Assembly: GCA_020632495.1 (NCBI GenBank)
Contig: JACKFL010000005.1
Location: forward strand, 682,001-746,000
Reading direction: 5' to 3'
From: Candidatus Omnitrophota bacterium
Lineage (GTDB): Bacteria > Omnitrophota > Gorgyraeia > Zapsychrales > Zapsychraceae
DNA length: 64,000 bases
Below, one piece after another: positions 9,432 through 17,622 of this stretch. The position numbers were made by a program, and so were the translations under genes. Under the pieces are notes generated by a model. The model was not told where the DNA came from. It saw only the letters and a program-made list of their open reading frames with translations, and searched no databases. Each line of letters begins with the position of its first letter. Position 1 is the first letter of the stretch.

Positions 9432-10280
9432 ATGCTGAGGAAGTATTTGATCACGGCTTTCATTATTGGATTAACCTGCGGAGTGCCGGCGACGGCGCTT
9501 CACGCGGAAGATCGGCAGTCCAGCGAGCTGGTTCAGCGTGCCTGGCAGGCCTTGCAAACCGGCGACGCTGATCAGGTGACCGGCCTGGCGGCCGAATGTC
9601 TCAAATTGTACGGCGAGGAGGCGGCCCGCATGCAGGCCGGGCTGCAGGATTACCCGGCCGGAGAAGCGCAAAACGTGTTTCGTTACTGGGCCCTGAACGA
9701 TGTGGCCACGATCCTGTTCGTCGAGGCCGAGGCGTATCGCCGGGCCGGCGTCATCGCGGAGGCCAAGGTGCGTTATCGGCGGATCGTGGATGAGTTCGGC
9801 TACGGACAGGCTTGGGATCCGCAGGGGTTTTTCTGGAAGCCGGCGCAGGCGGCCCGCGAGAAGTTGCAGACGCTGGACGCCATGCCGCAGCTGGATTACG
9901 GAGACTATTCCTCATCGTTTTTAACCGGGCAGGCCTGGCAAGCCTACCGCTCCGGCGACGACGCGGCTGCCAAAATGTATGTCGACAAGGTCATTGAATT
10001 ATACGACGCGCAGGCGCGCGACATGCAGCGCGGACTCACCGCGCTGCCGGCCGGCGATGCCGATGCGGTGAACGGACAGTATTGGGCCCTGAACGATGTC
10101 GGCACCAGTTACTACATTCGCGGTAAGATCTATCAGCGGCAGCACAAGCCGCTGGCCGCGCGCATGGCCTTTGAAACGGTGATATCCAACCTTAATTATG
10201 CCCAATGGTGGGACCCGTCCGGTGACGGCGCCTTTTTTCAGGCGGCGCAAGCGGCCCGTGAGGCGCTAAGCGAGCTCTAA
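9432..10280 (+). CDS. Periplasmic protein made of two homologous TPR-like repeats
   Basis: The product has 282 residues with a signal peptide (FIIGLTCGVPATALHA) and a ribosome site GGGAGAG at 9421-9427. The mature part is two copies of a unit of about 125 residues. Each copy contains an AWQA...GD start, a LYG or LYD ... ARDMQRGL or ARMQAGL helix, the phrase YWALNDV, and an end with WDP...AAQAAREAL or AQAAREKL. The arrangement suggests helical, TPR-like scaffolding outside the cytoplasm. No catalytic motif is visible. It is followed by a response regulator that has its own likely promoter. It is an internal duplication with unknown function. Confidence 0.75.
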   Translation: MLRKYLITAFIIGLTCGVPATALHAEDRQSSELVQRAWQALQTGDADQVTGLAAECLKLYGEEAARMQAGLQDYPAGEAQNVFRYWALNDVATILFVEAEAYRRAGVIAEAKVRYRRIVDEFGYGQAWDPQGFFWKPAQAAREKLQTLDAMPQLDYGDYSSSFLTGQAWQAYRSGDDAAAKMYVDKVIELYDAQARDMQRGLTALPAGDADAVNGQYWALNDVGTSYYIRGKIYQRQHKPLAARMAFETVISNLNYAQWWDPSGDGAFFQAAQAAREALSEL

Positions 10281-10311
10281 AGCCCGGCGCCGCTATTCCC
10301 TCGCTAATATT

Positions 10312-10340
10312 TTGCCCCCTCCATAACGGGATGCTATAAT
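10312..10340 (+). promoter_or_regulatory. Likely sigma70-type promoter of the response regulator
   Basis: TTGCCC at 10312-10317 and a perfect TATAAT at 10335-10340 are separated by 17 bases. They lie 80 bases upstream of the response-regulator start, in a gap without genes. The -10 is exact and the -35 matches four of six consensus positions. Confidence 0.55.
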
Positions 10341-10419
10341 AACGCCATTCGAAATGACCGGGACATTCCCGGACACTTTTCATTCTAACCGGGGGATTTG
10401 TCAAAAGAGGGGGGATGGC

Positions 10420-10797
10420 ATGAAGATCGTGATGATCGATGACGATCGTGAATTGGGCGAGCTCACCTGCAAGGTCCTGCAACGGGAGGGCTTTGACGTT
10501 CAGTTTTTTGATCATGCCGGAGAGGGGATCGCGCACGCGCGTGAAGATGTCCCTGATCTGATCCTGATGGACATGATGATGCCCGCCATGAGCGGAGAAG
10601 ACGCGATCAGGATGATCCGGACCGATGCTGAACTCATGCACGTTCCCATTCTGTGCCTCACCGGACTGGTGGCCGGCGCCGAGACCCAAATCGGCGAGAG
10701 CGGCATTAATATCAACGGCAACTATTACCCCGCCCTCGGCAAACCTTTCGACAAAGATCAGCTGATTTCTTCCATTGATTATTATCTGAAACGATAA
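10420..10797 (+). CDS. Stand-alone response regulator receiver domain
   Basis: The ATG at 10420 follows a strong ribosome site (AGAGGGGGG at 10406-10414), so it is preferred over an upstream in-frame start. The 125-residue product is a CheY-like receiver with no output domain. It has the acidic pocket at Asp7-Asp9 (MIDDDRE), the phospho-acceptor Asp51 in LILMDMMMP, the Thr in CLTG and the Lys in GKPFD. It would take phosphate from a histidine kinase that is not in this window. A single-domain regulator usually acts by protein contact. The next gene, on the other strand, is an exporter, so no partner is visible here. Confidence 0.9.
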   Translation: MKIVMIDDDRELGELTCKVLQREGFDVQFFDHAGEGIAHAREDVPDLILMDMMMPAMSGEDAIRMIRTDAELMHVPILCLTGLVAGAETQIGESGININGNYYPALGKPFDKDQLISSIDYYLKR

Positions 10798-10823
10798 CGC
10801 GTGGTCTGATTTGCGCGGACCGG

Positions 10824-12941
10824 TCAGCGCTGCAAAGCGCGATGTATCGCCGGCATCACGAATAACGCGATGATGCCGGCCAGCACCGTACCGCAGAGGA
10901 TGATCGCGCCGAAGCGTTGTGTCGGCGGAAAAGTGGAAGAGAGAAAGATCGCGAAGCCCAGACTGATCACCAGCATCGTCGTGAAGACCGGCTGCCAGAT
11001 GACCTGCCGGACTTCCGTCCAGTCCTTTAATTTGCGGTAGCGGATGATCATGTGGATCATCGCGTCGACCCCCATCGCGATGGCCACGTTACATGCCGGC
11101 GCCGCCACGATATCCAGCGGGATCCGGTAAAGTCCGACCAGACCGAAGATCACCAGCGGGATCATGATGATGCTCCCGCACACCGCGGCGGCCACCGACA
11201 AGGACCGCGACACCCACCACGCGATTATCAAAAAGAATACCGCCAGCTTGCCGAGTCCGAAGACCAGGCTTGATGAAACGAGCCGGGCGAGATGTCCCTG
11301 CAAATTGTAAACGCCGCCGACGATCGCGGCCTCAAAGCCGTGCGTGTCGGCGATGCTCTTGATTTCCTCGACGATCTGCACGCGGGGCAGGCTGCGGAAC
11401 TCTTCGTGCATGCGCAGCAGGTACAGTCCGTGGCGGCGGTCCTCGGTCACGAAGCTCTTGGCGATCTGGTCGTAGTCCTCCGATTCCATGATGCTCAACA
11501 GCCATTCGCGGGTCATGATCCAGCCGACCGGAGAATTTTTGGCCTCGGCGATCAGCACCGGCAGTGAGATGCTGGAGCCCACGGCCCGGTGCTGTTCGAG
11601 CGCGTCCTGCAGGTTCCACATCTTGCGGTAAGCGGATTTCGTGTTGAGCGAATCGTCGTCGCGGGAGCGGACCACCAGGATCAACGGGCTGCTGCCGCCG
11701 TTGCGGTCGATATAAGTGAAGCCGCGGTGGATCTCGCTGGACGGCGCGAAATAGGTCAGCAGGCTGGGGTCCGAATTGATCATACCCAGTCCGGGCAGGG
11801 CTAGCAGCGCCGCCACGGCGATGATGATGCGGATCATCTTGCGATGACCGAGCAGATAACGGTACACGCGTGTCTGCGTGCGTTCGATGATGTTCGCCTT
11901 GGAGCGGACCGTGGTCGTCAGCCGCAGGAAGGCCGGAAAGAATCCGTAGGCCACGCCGAGCGCCACCAGGCTGCCAATGATCCCGGCGATCCCGAGATCG
12001 CGCAGCGGTTTGGCCGGCACCGACGTCAGGCTTAAGAATCCCAGCACGGTAGTCAGCATGCTCCAGAACGAGGGCGTGATCGTTTGGCGCATGGCGCTGG
12101 TCACCGGTGCGGGGTCCTTGGCGTGCATCGCCGAGCGCCAGTTGAACGTCATGAAAATTATATGCGAGAGGGTCATCACAAAGATGATGGTGCCTAGTGT
12201 GGCGGTGAGCAGGCCGATCGGAATTTCGGTCAGCGAGGTCAGCATGTACGTCCACACGACGGCGTTCAGGCAGGCCAGCAGCGTCCCGATCAGGATGGCC
12301 CGCGACTGGAACAGTCCGAAAATGAGCAGACCGAACACTACGAAGGCGAGGATGCTGAAGACCTTCAGGTCACGGGTGAGGTTGCGGCGGATCTGTTCGA
12401 TCACGTACGGCAGTCCCGCGGCCCGCAGGCGGAAATCATCCGCATCGAAGCGGGTGATCAGCTGTTCGATGTCCGCCACGATCTGACTTTGATTGCGCTC
12501 TTCCAGCAGGACGATGATATTCGAAGAGCGCTGGTCGTCGGAGATGATCAGACGTTTCCACAGGGGAGAGCTGAGCGCGTCGTCCACGCTCTTGGGGCCG
12601 AAATGCGTGAGGCTGTTGACGCTGGAAACACCCGGCATGTCCAGCAGCGCCTGGCTAAGCTGGCTGACCTTGTCCCGGTAGGCCGCCGAGGTGATGTTGC
12701 CGGTCGCGGCGATGATCAGCTGCGTGTCTTTGCGGATGAAGAGCTTGTCGATTTCCTGCTCGGACTGGAATTGCGGATCTTCGCTGGAGAAAAAGAAGTT
12801 GTCGTCGACCACCGGATTCAGATCGACAAACACGGCCAGACAGGCAAAGCTGGCCGCCGACAGGGCCAGGAAGACCCAGACGGAAAAGAACGGCCGGTCA
12901 ATGACCTTGCGGATGCGTTGAGACAGAGAGGGCTTGCTCAT
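10824..12941 (-). CDS. MMPL/RND-superfamily exporter (lipid-transporter type)
   Basis: The 705-residue protein has one N-terminal membrane helix (VWVFLALSAASFACLAVFVD), a large extracytoplasmic loop, and then a bundle of membrane helices starting at LKVFSILAFVVFGLLIFGLF. A second helix-loop-bundle set begins near residue 360 (MIRIIIAVAALLALPGLGM), giving the two-fold layout of the RND superfamily. It is short for a drug RND pump (about 1000 residues) and fits the MMPL/HpnN-like group that moves lipids or hydrophobic compounds. The Asp in AMGVDAMIHMII near the C-terminus is a candidate proton-relay residue. It lies on the minus strand downstream of the diguanylate cyclase, with a gap of about 60 bases. 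The cargo is unknown. Confidence 0.8.
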   Translation of the reverse strand: MSKPSLSQRIRKVIDRPFFSVWVFLALSAASFACLAVFVDLNPVVDDNFFFSSEDPQFQSEQEIDKLFIRKDTQLIIAATGNITSAAYRDKVSQLSQALLDMPGVSSVNSLTHFGPKSVDDALSSPLWKRLIISDDQRSSNIIVLLEERNQSQIVADIEQLITRFDADDFRLRAAGLPYVIEQIRRNLTRDLKVFSILAFVVFGLLIFGLFQSRAILIGTLLACLNAVVWTYMLTSLTEIPIGLLTATLGTIIFVMTLSHIIFMTFNWRSAMHAKDPAPVTSAMRQTITPSFWSMLTTVLGFLSLTSVPAKPLRDLGIAGIIGSLVALGVAYGFFPAFLRLTTTVRSKANIIERTQTRVYRYLLGHRKMIRIIIAVAALLALPGLGMINSDPSLLTYFAPSSEIHRGFTYIDRNGGSSPLILVVRSRDDDSLNTKSAYRKMWNLQDALEQHRAVGSSISLPVLIAEAKNSPVGWIMTREWLLSIMESEDYDQIAKSFVTEDRRHGLYLLRMHEEFRSLPRVQIVEEIKSIADTHGFEAAIVGGVYNLQGHLARLVSSSLVFGLGKLAVFFLIIAWWVSRSLSVAAAVCGSIIMIPLVIFGLVGLYRIPLDIVAAPACNVAIAMGVDAMIHMIIRYRKLKDWTEVRQVIWQPVFTTMLVISLGFAIFLSSTFPPTQRFGAIILCGTVLAGIIALFVMPAIHRALQR

Positions 12942-13004
12942 GTTGTCCCTATTGTAGGGTTTCCGCGGCGGCAGGTAAACCTATTTGTTGGGGGCGGTGC
13001 GGGG

Positions 13005-15491
13005 TCAGGAATCTTCGGAGATTTTGTGCTTGGCGGGATCGAAGACGCGCACGCAGTTTTTGCCGGAGTGTTTGGCGTCGTAAAGGGCCGCGTCGGCGCG
13101 CTTGATGAAGGTCTTTTTGTCGAGGTCCGCTTCGTACATGGCAATGCCGATACTGATGGTCACCGGCCGCTTGAAGTGCGGGAAGTCGCGCACGCCGGCA
13201 ATCACCTTTTCCGCCGCCTTCTGTCCGCCGACCGCATCGGTGTCCGGCAGCACCACGCAAAATTCGTCCCCCGCGTAGCGGCAGACGATGTCGGTTTCCC
13301 GCAAACTGGCTTTCAGGATGTGACCGAGATTTTTCAAAAGCTCGTCGCCTTCGAGGTGACCGTAGGTATCGTTGTAAGACTTGAAGCTGTCGAGGTCCAT
13401 CATGAAGATCGCCAGGTTGGTCTTCTCGCGTTTTTGCCGCGCGATTTCGCGTTCCAGGCTCTGCGAGAAGAGGCGGTAATTGTAGATTTGCGTGATCGGG
13501 TCGGTGTGCGTGAGCAGGTTCAGGTCGTTGTAGACCTTGACGTTTTCCAGGGCGATGACGACTTTTGAAGCGATGGTCACCAGAATCTTCAGGTCGATCC
13601 CGGTGAACGGCTCGCCGTGCAGGATTTCATTCTTCTTGTCGGTCACGCACAGCACGCCGACCATGGCTTCGTTATAAATCAGCGGCGCCGCCATCAGCGA
13701 GCGGCCCTGATACGTCGGATTTTTTCGCGATTTCAGATTTTCGTCGTATTCGATGTTCTTGATCAAAAGCGGCTTGGCTTCCTTGGCCACCTGTCCGGCG
13801 ATCGGTTCCCCCCAGCCAACCTTGGTGGCGGTCTTGATGTCATCGTCCATACCGATGGCCTCGGCCACTTTGAGGGTGTTCGTATCGGCGTCGACCAGCA
13901 TCAGCGAGCAGCGGTTGGATTCGAGGATCTCGCTGATCCCGTCGATGATATAGCGGTGCAGGACATCGATTTCGCGGATCGTATCGATCTCCTCGAAGAA
14001 GTCCATCAAATGTTCGAGCTTGCGTTTCTCGGTGTGAATGGTCTCCTGCAGCTGCGACTGTTTGGTGATATCCTGCACCACCCCCTGAACCCCGATGACC
14101 TCGCCGCGGTCATTGAAGATCAGATTCGCCGAGGTGGAGAGGACCACGTCGGTGCCGTCGGCCTTCTTGTACTCGAAGGAATAGTCGTAGACGGCGTTGG
14201 CCTGCTTTAAGGTCTGCATAAAGCTGTTCTCGTGACGGTACGGATCGCTGAAGTTGTCCTCGAGATTGAGGCCGGCCGTCTCGGGCTTGGTGCGGTAACC
14301 GAGCAGCTGGGCGAAGGTGTTGTTGGCGTAGATCAGTTTCCCGTCGGCGTCGGCGACATAGATCCCGCTGCGGACGTTTTCGATCAGCCCGCGGTACATC
14401 CGGTCTGAACTCGGGTCGAGGAAGTCTTTTTCCTGGGGTTCCGGCTGTTGTTCTTCGGGTTCGATCGGCTTGAGCGTCGGCCGGATCAGGTCCTGGGTGG
14501 CGGCCAGGCTTTTGTAGTAGCGGCTGACCACGAACGCGGTCCCCAGGATGCTGATCACGATCGCGACCACGAGGATGATAAAGTCGGGCTGCCCGAAGGC
14601 GCGCAGCATCAGCTGCTCGACGCTGGGGTCCTGCTGCTGATCCAAGGAGGCTTTTTCCTTGGAGACCTCCATGCCGTACTGATCGAAGTAACGTTCCGTC
14701 ACGACCGCGTCGTCGTCATAAGTGCGCATGATCTTGAGGATACCGTCCTCGTAATACTCGCTGTACGGGCCTTCCTTGAGGCCGTTTTCGAAACGCACGT
14801 CTACCGCGAGGATGCCCTGTTCGTTGTAGACGCGTTTGTCGGTGACCTGGCCGTCGCGGAAATTGCCGTTTTCCTGCAGGATGCCGGAATCAAAAAAGGT
14901 CAAAAACGGACCCTGCAACACCTCGTCGACGTATTCCCGGTAGGAATTGAGCGTCCCGGTTTCCGTGTAGATCTTGAAGGGCCCCCACAATTTGCCGTAA
15001 CGGTAACCGGAGGCCTGACGGATCTGTCCGTTGGGAAAGAAGATCTTGACCTCGCCGTTGAGGGTGTCGTTGTAGTACACGGCCTCTTGGCTGAGTTTGC
15101 CGTCCTGAAAATAAATAAACTGGATTCCGTTGAGTTTGCCTTCGATGTATTCGCCGGCCGACTTGAGGTTGCCGTTGGCGAAGTATTCCCGGAAGGGGCC
15201 GTGTTCCACGCCCATTTTGTAGGAGATTTCCAGCCGGGGTTTGCCCTCCGCGGTGAATTCCTGGTAGAGGCCGTTGAGCTGTTCCTCCCGGTAGGTGGCC
15301 TTGTTCTTGAGCTGGCCGTTGGAAAAAAATTCGGTCCGGTTCAGCGACACCCCGTCCGCGGCGGCCTCCCAAACTGTCTTGATCTGACCGTTATCATGGT
15401 ATTCGGGCGCAGGGAGCTGGGCGAGGGCGGGGAACGGGGCCCAGATCAGCAGGGCGATGATCACCAGGGATAAGCGCGGCAGCGTCGGCAT
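13005..15491 (-). CDS. Membrane diguanylate cyclase with YwqK/MORN-type repeats, PAS, GAF and GGDEF
   Basis: Residues 1-24 are a signal sequence. Residues about 28-270 form a run of short repeats of the form NGQ(I/L)K...Y..G...G...Y, the YwqK/MORN-2 type, predicted to face the periplasm. One membrane helix spans 303-325 (FIILVVAIVISILGTAFVV). A PAS domain (about 363-475), a GAF domain (about 505-650) and a GGDEF domain (about 660-818) follow in the cytoplasm. The signature reads AGDEF at 740-744, a common active variant. RETD at 731-734 is the RxxD inhibitory site for c-di-GMP. The likely reaction is 2 GTP to c-di-GMP under external and internal sensing. The repeat domain as the outside sensor is unusual. 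The ligand is unknown. Confidence 0.85.
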   Translation of the reverse strand: MPTLPRLSLVIIALLIWAPFPALAQLPAPEYHDNGQIKTVWEAAADGVSLNRTEFFSNGQLKNKATYREEQLNGLYQEFTAEGKPRLEISYKMGVEHGPFREYFANGNLKSAGEYIEGKLNGIQFIYFQDGKLSQEAVYYNDTLNGEVKIFFPNGQIRQASGYRYGKLWGPFKIYTETGTLNSYREYVDEVLQGPFLTFFDSGILQENGNFRDGQVTDKRVYNEQGILAVDVRFENGLKEGPYSEYYEDGILKIMRTYDDDAVVTERYFDQYGMEVSKEKASLDQQQDPSVEQLMLRAFGQPDFIILVVAIVISILGTAFVVSRYYKSLAATQDLIRPTLKPIEPEEQQPEPQEKDFLDPSSDRMYRGLIENVRSGIYVADADGKLIYANNTFAQLLGYRTKPETAGLNLEDNFSDPYRHENSFMQTLKQANAVYDYSFEYKKADGTDVVLSTSANLIFNDRGEVIGVQGVVQDITKQSQLQETIHTEKRKLEHLMDFFEEIDTIREIDVLHRYIIDGISEILESNRCSLMLVDADTNTLKVAEAIGMDDDIKTATKVGWGEPIAGQVAKEAKPLLIKNIEYDENLKSRKNPTYQGRSLMAAPLIYNEAMVGVLCVTDKKNEILHGEPFTGIDLKILVTIASKVVIALENVKVYNDLNLLTHTDPITQIYNYRLFSQSLEREIARQKREKTNLAIFMMDLDSFKSYNDTYGHLEGDELLKNLGHILKASLRETDIVCRYAGDEFCVVLPDTDAVGGQKAAEKVIAGVRDFPHFKRPVTISIGIAMYEADLDKKTFIKRADAALYDAKHSGKNCVRVFDPAKHKISEDS

Positions 15492-15821
15492 TTCCTATTT
15501 TTCTCAAAATTATTAATATATATAACTTTATTGTACTTGACCCATTCATTATATGATTTTTTCGGGGGCACGATACACAAAAATAGTCTTATTTGGCTCC
15601 GGTTTTTCCTGTTTTTCCCCGGTCTGACTCAGTCAGAATACCCCGTAAGTGGACACAAAAAGGCCCATTTTAGTGAATAATTGCGGTAAATTGTTGAAAT
15701 TCAAAGGAATAAAAAAAGGGATTTTTTTTGGATATTTGAATTTTATAGGTTAGACTATAAGTATAATTCAGCTATATCGGCTAGGAAGACGCTCGTTTAA
15801 CAAGGAATAAGGAGGTTATTC
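15492..15821. other. AT-rich divergent intergenic region
   Basis: These 330 bases separate the minus-strand diguanylate cyclase from the plus-strand small membrane protein and should hold both promoters. TATAAT at 15762-15767 is a plausible -10 for the plus-strand gene, but the only -35-like box (TTGAAT at 15736) is 20 bases away, longer than usual. A strong ribosome site AAGGAGG is at 15809-15815. I see no open frame or RNA gene here. Confidence 0.5.
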
Positions 15822-16118
15822 ATGGAGAACGGGACAAAGGACTTTCTCAACAAAATCAAGGTGAATACGTACATTTACACCTTCACGTTCATTGCCTTGG
15901 CTGTTGGGTTTGGCCTCAAAATGCAAGGCCCTGTCACGGCAATGTTGCTGTTGGCCGCCTTCGCCTTCTATACGCTTGGCCGTCAGGTCAATCTGGTAGG
16001 CGAAATCGAAGCCGGCGGAACCGCCGACACAGCGCCGAAGGCACCGGCATGGATCCGGGGAGTCACATACCTGATCGTCATGCTGCTTGCTTTCACTATG
16101 ATATTTGTCTACATTTAA
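15822..16118 (+). CDS. Small membrane protein of unknown function
   Basis: The 98-residue product has a strong ribosome site (AAGGAGG, 7 bases from the ATG) and three hydrophobic stretches: YIYTFTFIALAVGFGL, AMLLLAAFAFYTLG and GVTYLIVMLLAFTMIFVYI. It carries a short Ala/Pro/Gly-rich polar loop (residues about 66-76). I recognise no family. It stands alone, with its own leader region and an intrinsic terminator at 16300-16335. That arrangement and the strong ribosome site suggest a real, well-translated gene. Confidence 0.7.
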   Translation: MENGTKDFLNKIKVNTYIYTFTFIALAVGFGLKMQGPVTAMLLLAAFAFYTLGRQVNLVGEIEAGGTADTAPKAPAWIRGVTYLIVMLLAFTMIFVYI

Positions 16119-16299
16119 TCTCCATTGGATATAGAGGTGGCGCCTCCCCGTTTCATCAGGTGCCCACCCGGTATTTCCGCGGCGCGGGAATGCCTTGGCT
16201 GTTGCGTCTGGTGGATAAGGTGAATTTCCGCAGGAAATTCACCGAACCGGTCAACCGATGATCCTACGGTTGACCGGTAAAAGGTTGAGTAGATTATCT

Positions 16300-16335
16300 A
16301 AGGACCCTTCTCGCACAGAGAGGGGTCCTTTTTTT
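16300..16335 (+). terminator. Intrinsic terminator after the small membrane protein
   Basis: A 13-pair stem (arm AAGGACCCTTCTC at 16300-16312, partner at 16318-16330, loop GCACA) runs directly into a T-tract ending at 16335. It is a textbook Rho-independent terminator and lies about 180 bases after the gene ending at 16118. Confidence 0.8.
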
Positions 16336-16365
16336 AAGGTGATTTCCCGCAGGGAAATAACCGAC

Positions 16366-16406
16366 CCCGTCACCCGAACGCTCCTACGGGTGACGGGTAT
16401 TTTTTT
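16366..16406 (+). terminator. Repeat hairpin followed by a T-tract
   Basis: The type B hairpin with arm CCCGTCACCCG (16366-16376) and partner CGGGTGACGGG (16387-16397) is followed by TATTTTTTT. It belongs to the repeat array but could also end transcription on the plus strand. Confidence 0.5.
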
Positions 16407-16804
16407 AACTTAAGCCTATCTCCGTTCGTCCACCGCAGAACCGTCGGTTGACGAACCTGGGGTTTCCCTTCGGGAAACCCCTGCGGCAAAATAATCATTG
16501 ATCTCTCCCGTAAAAATTGTTAGATTAGGAATCACTTCGAGAGTAACATTTGATGTTTGCAGGGGTACGGGCAGGGGGTTGATCCGTAGTTCTTGCGAAA
16601 ATCTGATCAGACAGTACTTGTCTTGTTTCAGCAGGAGCACGGCGGGTGGTTGACCCGTAGAAGCATCGGGCCAACCACCGCCCAAATTTTCTCTGGGACT
16701 GACATTGGTATGTGGTAGCAAGAGTACGGGCCGGTGGTTGATCCGCAGAAGCATCGGATCAACCACCGCCCGATACTTTTCTGAACTTAAATTATTGAAG
16801 TATC

Positions 16805-16881
16805 GGGCGATTAGCTCAGTTGGTTAGAGCATCTGACTTACATTCAGAAGGCCGAGGGTTCGACTCCTTCATCGCCCACCA
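16805..16881 (+). tRNA. tRNA-Val (anticodon UAC)
   Basis: The acceptor arms GGGCGAT (16805) and ATCGCCC (16871-16877) pair perfectly and the CCA end is encoded. The D arm is TTAGCTCAGTTGGTTAGAGC. The anticodon stem TCTGA/TCAGA encloses the loop CTTACAT, giving anticodon TAC (UAC, valine). The T arm contains GGGTTCGACTCC. An 11-pair stem (16768-16778 with 16798-16808) overlaps the first four tRNA bases, so the precursor could fold differently before processing. The metal island begins just downstream, so the 3' end is a natural integration site. Confidence 0.95.
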
Positions 16882-17190
16882 GTTTTCGAGAAAAAGAGAA
16901 TGGCTAAATCGTTGTTTAATAACGGTTTAGCCATTTCTTGTTTAACCATTAACTTTTTTTCGGGAATATATGTGGTAAGGTTCGCACTTCGTTTTTGGAC
17001 ACCGTTAGTCACCGTTTGACACATGATGTCATCCCTGTAGCCCCCGTTTGGACACCGTTTTTGTTATTAAATCAGATCATTGGCAAACCGAATTTTTGAG
17101 GATTGCCGTCTCAATATTTGCCTAAACCTTCCTGTTCGACTTCCGAATTATCTGATTTGACCGATTCCCAATCAGGATTGGCAAATATTC
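16882..17190. other. Non-coding island boundary downstream of tRNA-Val
   Basis: No gene is visible here. A 15-pair hairpin (16899-16913 with 16921-16935, loop GTTTAAT) lies just after the tRNA and probably ends its transcript, although only a weak T-rich stretch follows. The word TTTGGACACCGTT occurs at 16994-17006 and again at 17047-17059, and a related TTTGGTCACCGTA occurs at 17567. These may be remains of mobile-element ends. The left copy of the 43-base direct repeat is at 17110-17152. Base composition becomes AT-rich here. Confidence 0.6.
17110..17152 (+). repeat. 43-base direct repeat, left copy
   Basis: Bases 17110-17152 (beginning CTCAATATTTGCC, ending TTCCGAATTATC) are identical to 24853-24895 in the same orientation. 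The flanking bases differ at both ends. The two copies bracket the CzcCBA/PII/CDF module. Confidence 0.9.
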
Positions 17191-17219
17191 TTGACAGATT
17201 TTCGTATAGAATTTATACT
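17191..17219 (+). promoter_or_regulatory. Near-consensus promoter of the czc-like module
   Basis: TTGACA at 17191-17196 and TATACT at 17214-17219 are 17 bases apart. The -10 ends only 8 bases before the ATG at 17228, so the transcript may be leaderless. A short dyad (GTATA at 17204-17208, TATAC at 17214-17218) overlaps the -10 and could be an operator. Confidence 0.65.
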
Positions 17220-17227
17220 AAATCCTC

Positions 17228-17500
17228 ATGTTAAGAAAATGTATTACAATTCTGGTAATGTTTTTGGTTGTATGTTCGGTCATCACAAGCGGGGCCTCTT
17301 GTGACGATGAGCAAGGGGCTGGAGAACATCATCACGGCATCGTCGTATGCCATCATACGTGCTGTGTAGCTATTACAGATTCATATTTGTATTCCAACTC
17401 CATTTCTGTCCCAACTTCCAAATACCTACCGACATTTTCATTTTTATATGAAAATCCTGCCTTAGACCAATTTGATCCTCCCCCAATTCAATCCTCCTAA
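17228..17500 (+). CDS. Small secreted His/Cys-containing protein heading the czc module
   Basis: The 90-residue product starts with a signal peptide (CITILVMFLVVCSVITSG). Its mature part has GEHHHG and CHHTCC, which look like metal ligands, and a Pro-rich tail. It resembles in layout the protein at 26047-26451: short secreted region, Cys/His cluster, then a tail, placed at the head of a metal efflux operon. No ribosome site is seen and the promoter is almost on the start codon. A metal-binding role is inferred from composition and position only. Confidence 0.55.
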   Translation: MLRKCITILVMFLVVCSVITSGASCDDEQGAGEHHHGIVVCHHTCCVAITDSYLYSNSISVPTSKYLPTFSFLYENPALDQFDPPPIQSS

Positions 17501-17622
17501 TTCCACATTTCTTTCAGATTAATCTGCTTACTATCAATCTGTTTTTGTTGATATGTAGGCCGCCTGTTTGGTCACCGTATACACTCCAAGGTCGTTGATC
17601 ACATCTCAGGCAGAATACACAG

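Larger units (their letters stand above)
16170..16767. repeat. Array of REP-like hairpins with covarying stems
   Basis: Two hairpin types recur. Type A has about 11 base pairs and a three-base loop: 16170-16194, 16219-16243 (arm GGTGAATTTCC, loop GCA), 16338-16362 and 16459-16481. Type B has 11-13 pairs and a loop of 9-10 bases of the form (T/C)AGAAGCAT or its complement: 16247-16277, 16366-16397, 16424-16456, 16645-16679 and 16733-16767. A degenerate half copy lies near 16574-16596. A and B sit side by side, 2-3 bases apart, as one composite unit at 16219, 16338 and, in inverted order, 16424. Stem sequences differ between copies but both arms change together, so pairing is kept. The array fills the gap up to tRNA-Val and has no convincing gene. 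Confidence 0.8.

Noticed and set aside
12489..13568. Plus-strand frame of 359 codons across the exporter and cyclase genes
   Set aside because: It spans the ends of two genes with clear domains on the other strand and has no motif or ribosome site of its own.
16416..16766. Minus-strand open frame of 116 codons over the hairpin array
   Set aside because: Its codons follow the repeated hairpins, so the peptide repeats (GGW.DASTGQPP-like, RINPLPV) simply mirror the DNA repeats. No ribosome site or known domain is seen.
16170..16767. Integron attC sites or a CRISPR array
   Set aside because: The hairpins have no RYYYAAC/GTTRRRY ends and no gene cassettes between them. There are no equal-length direct repeats with unique spacers, as CRISPR needs. 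No cas or integrase gene is present.
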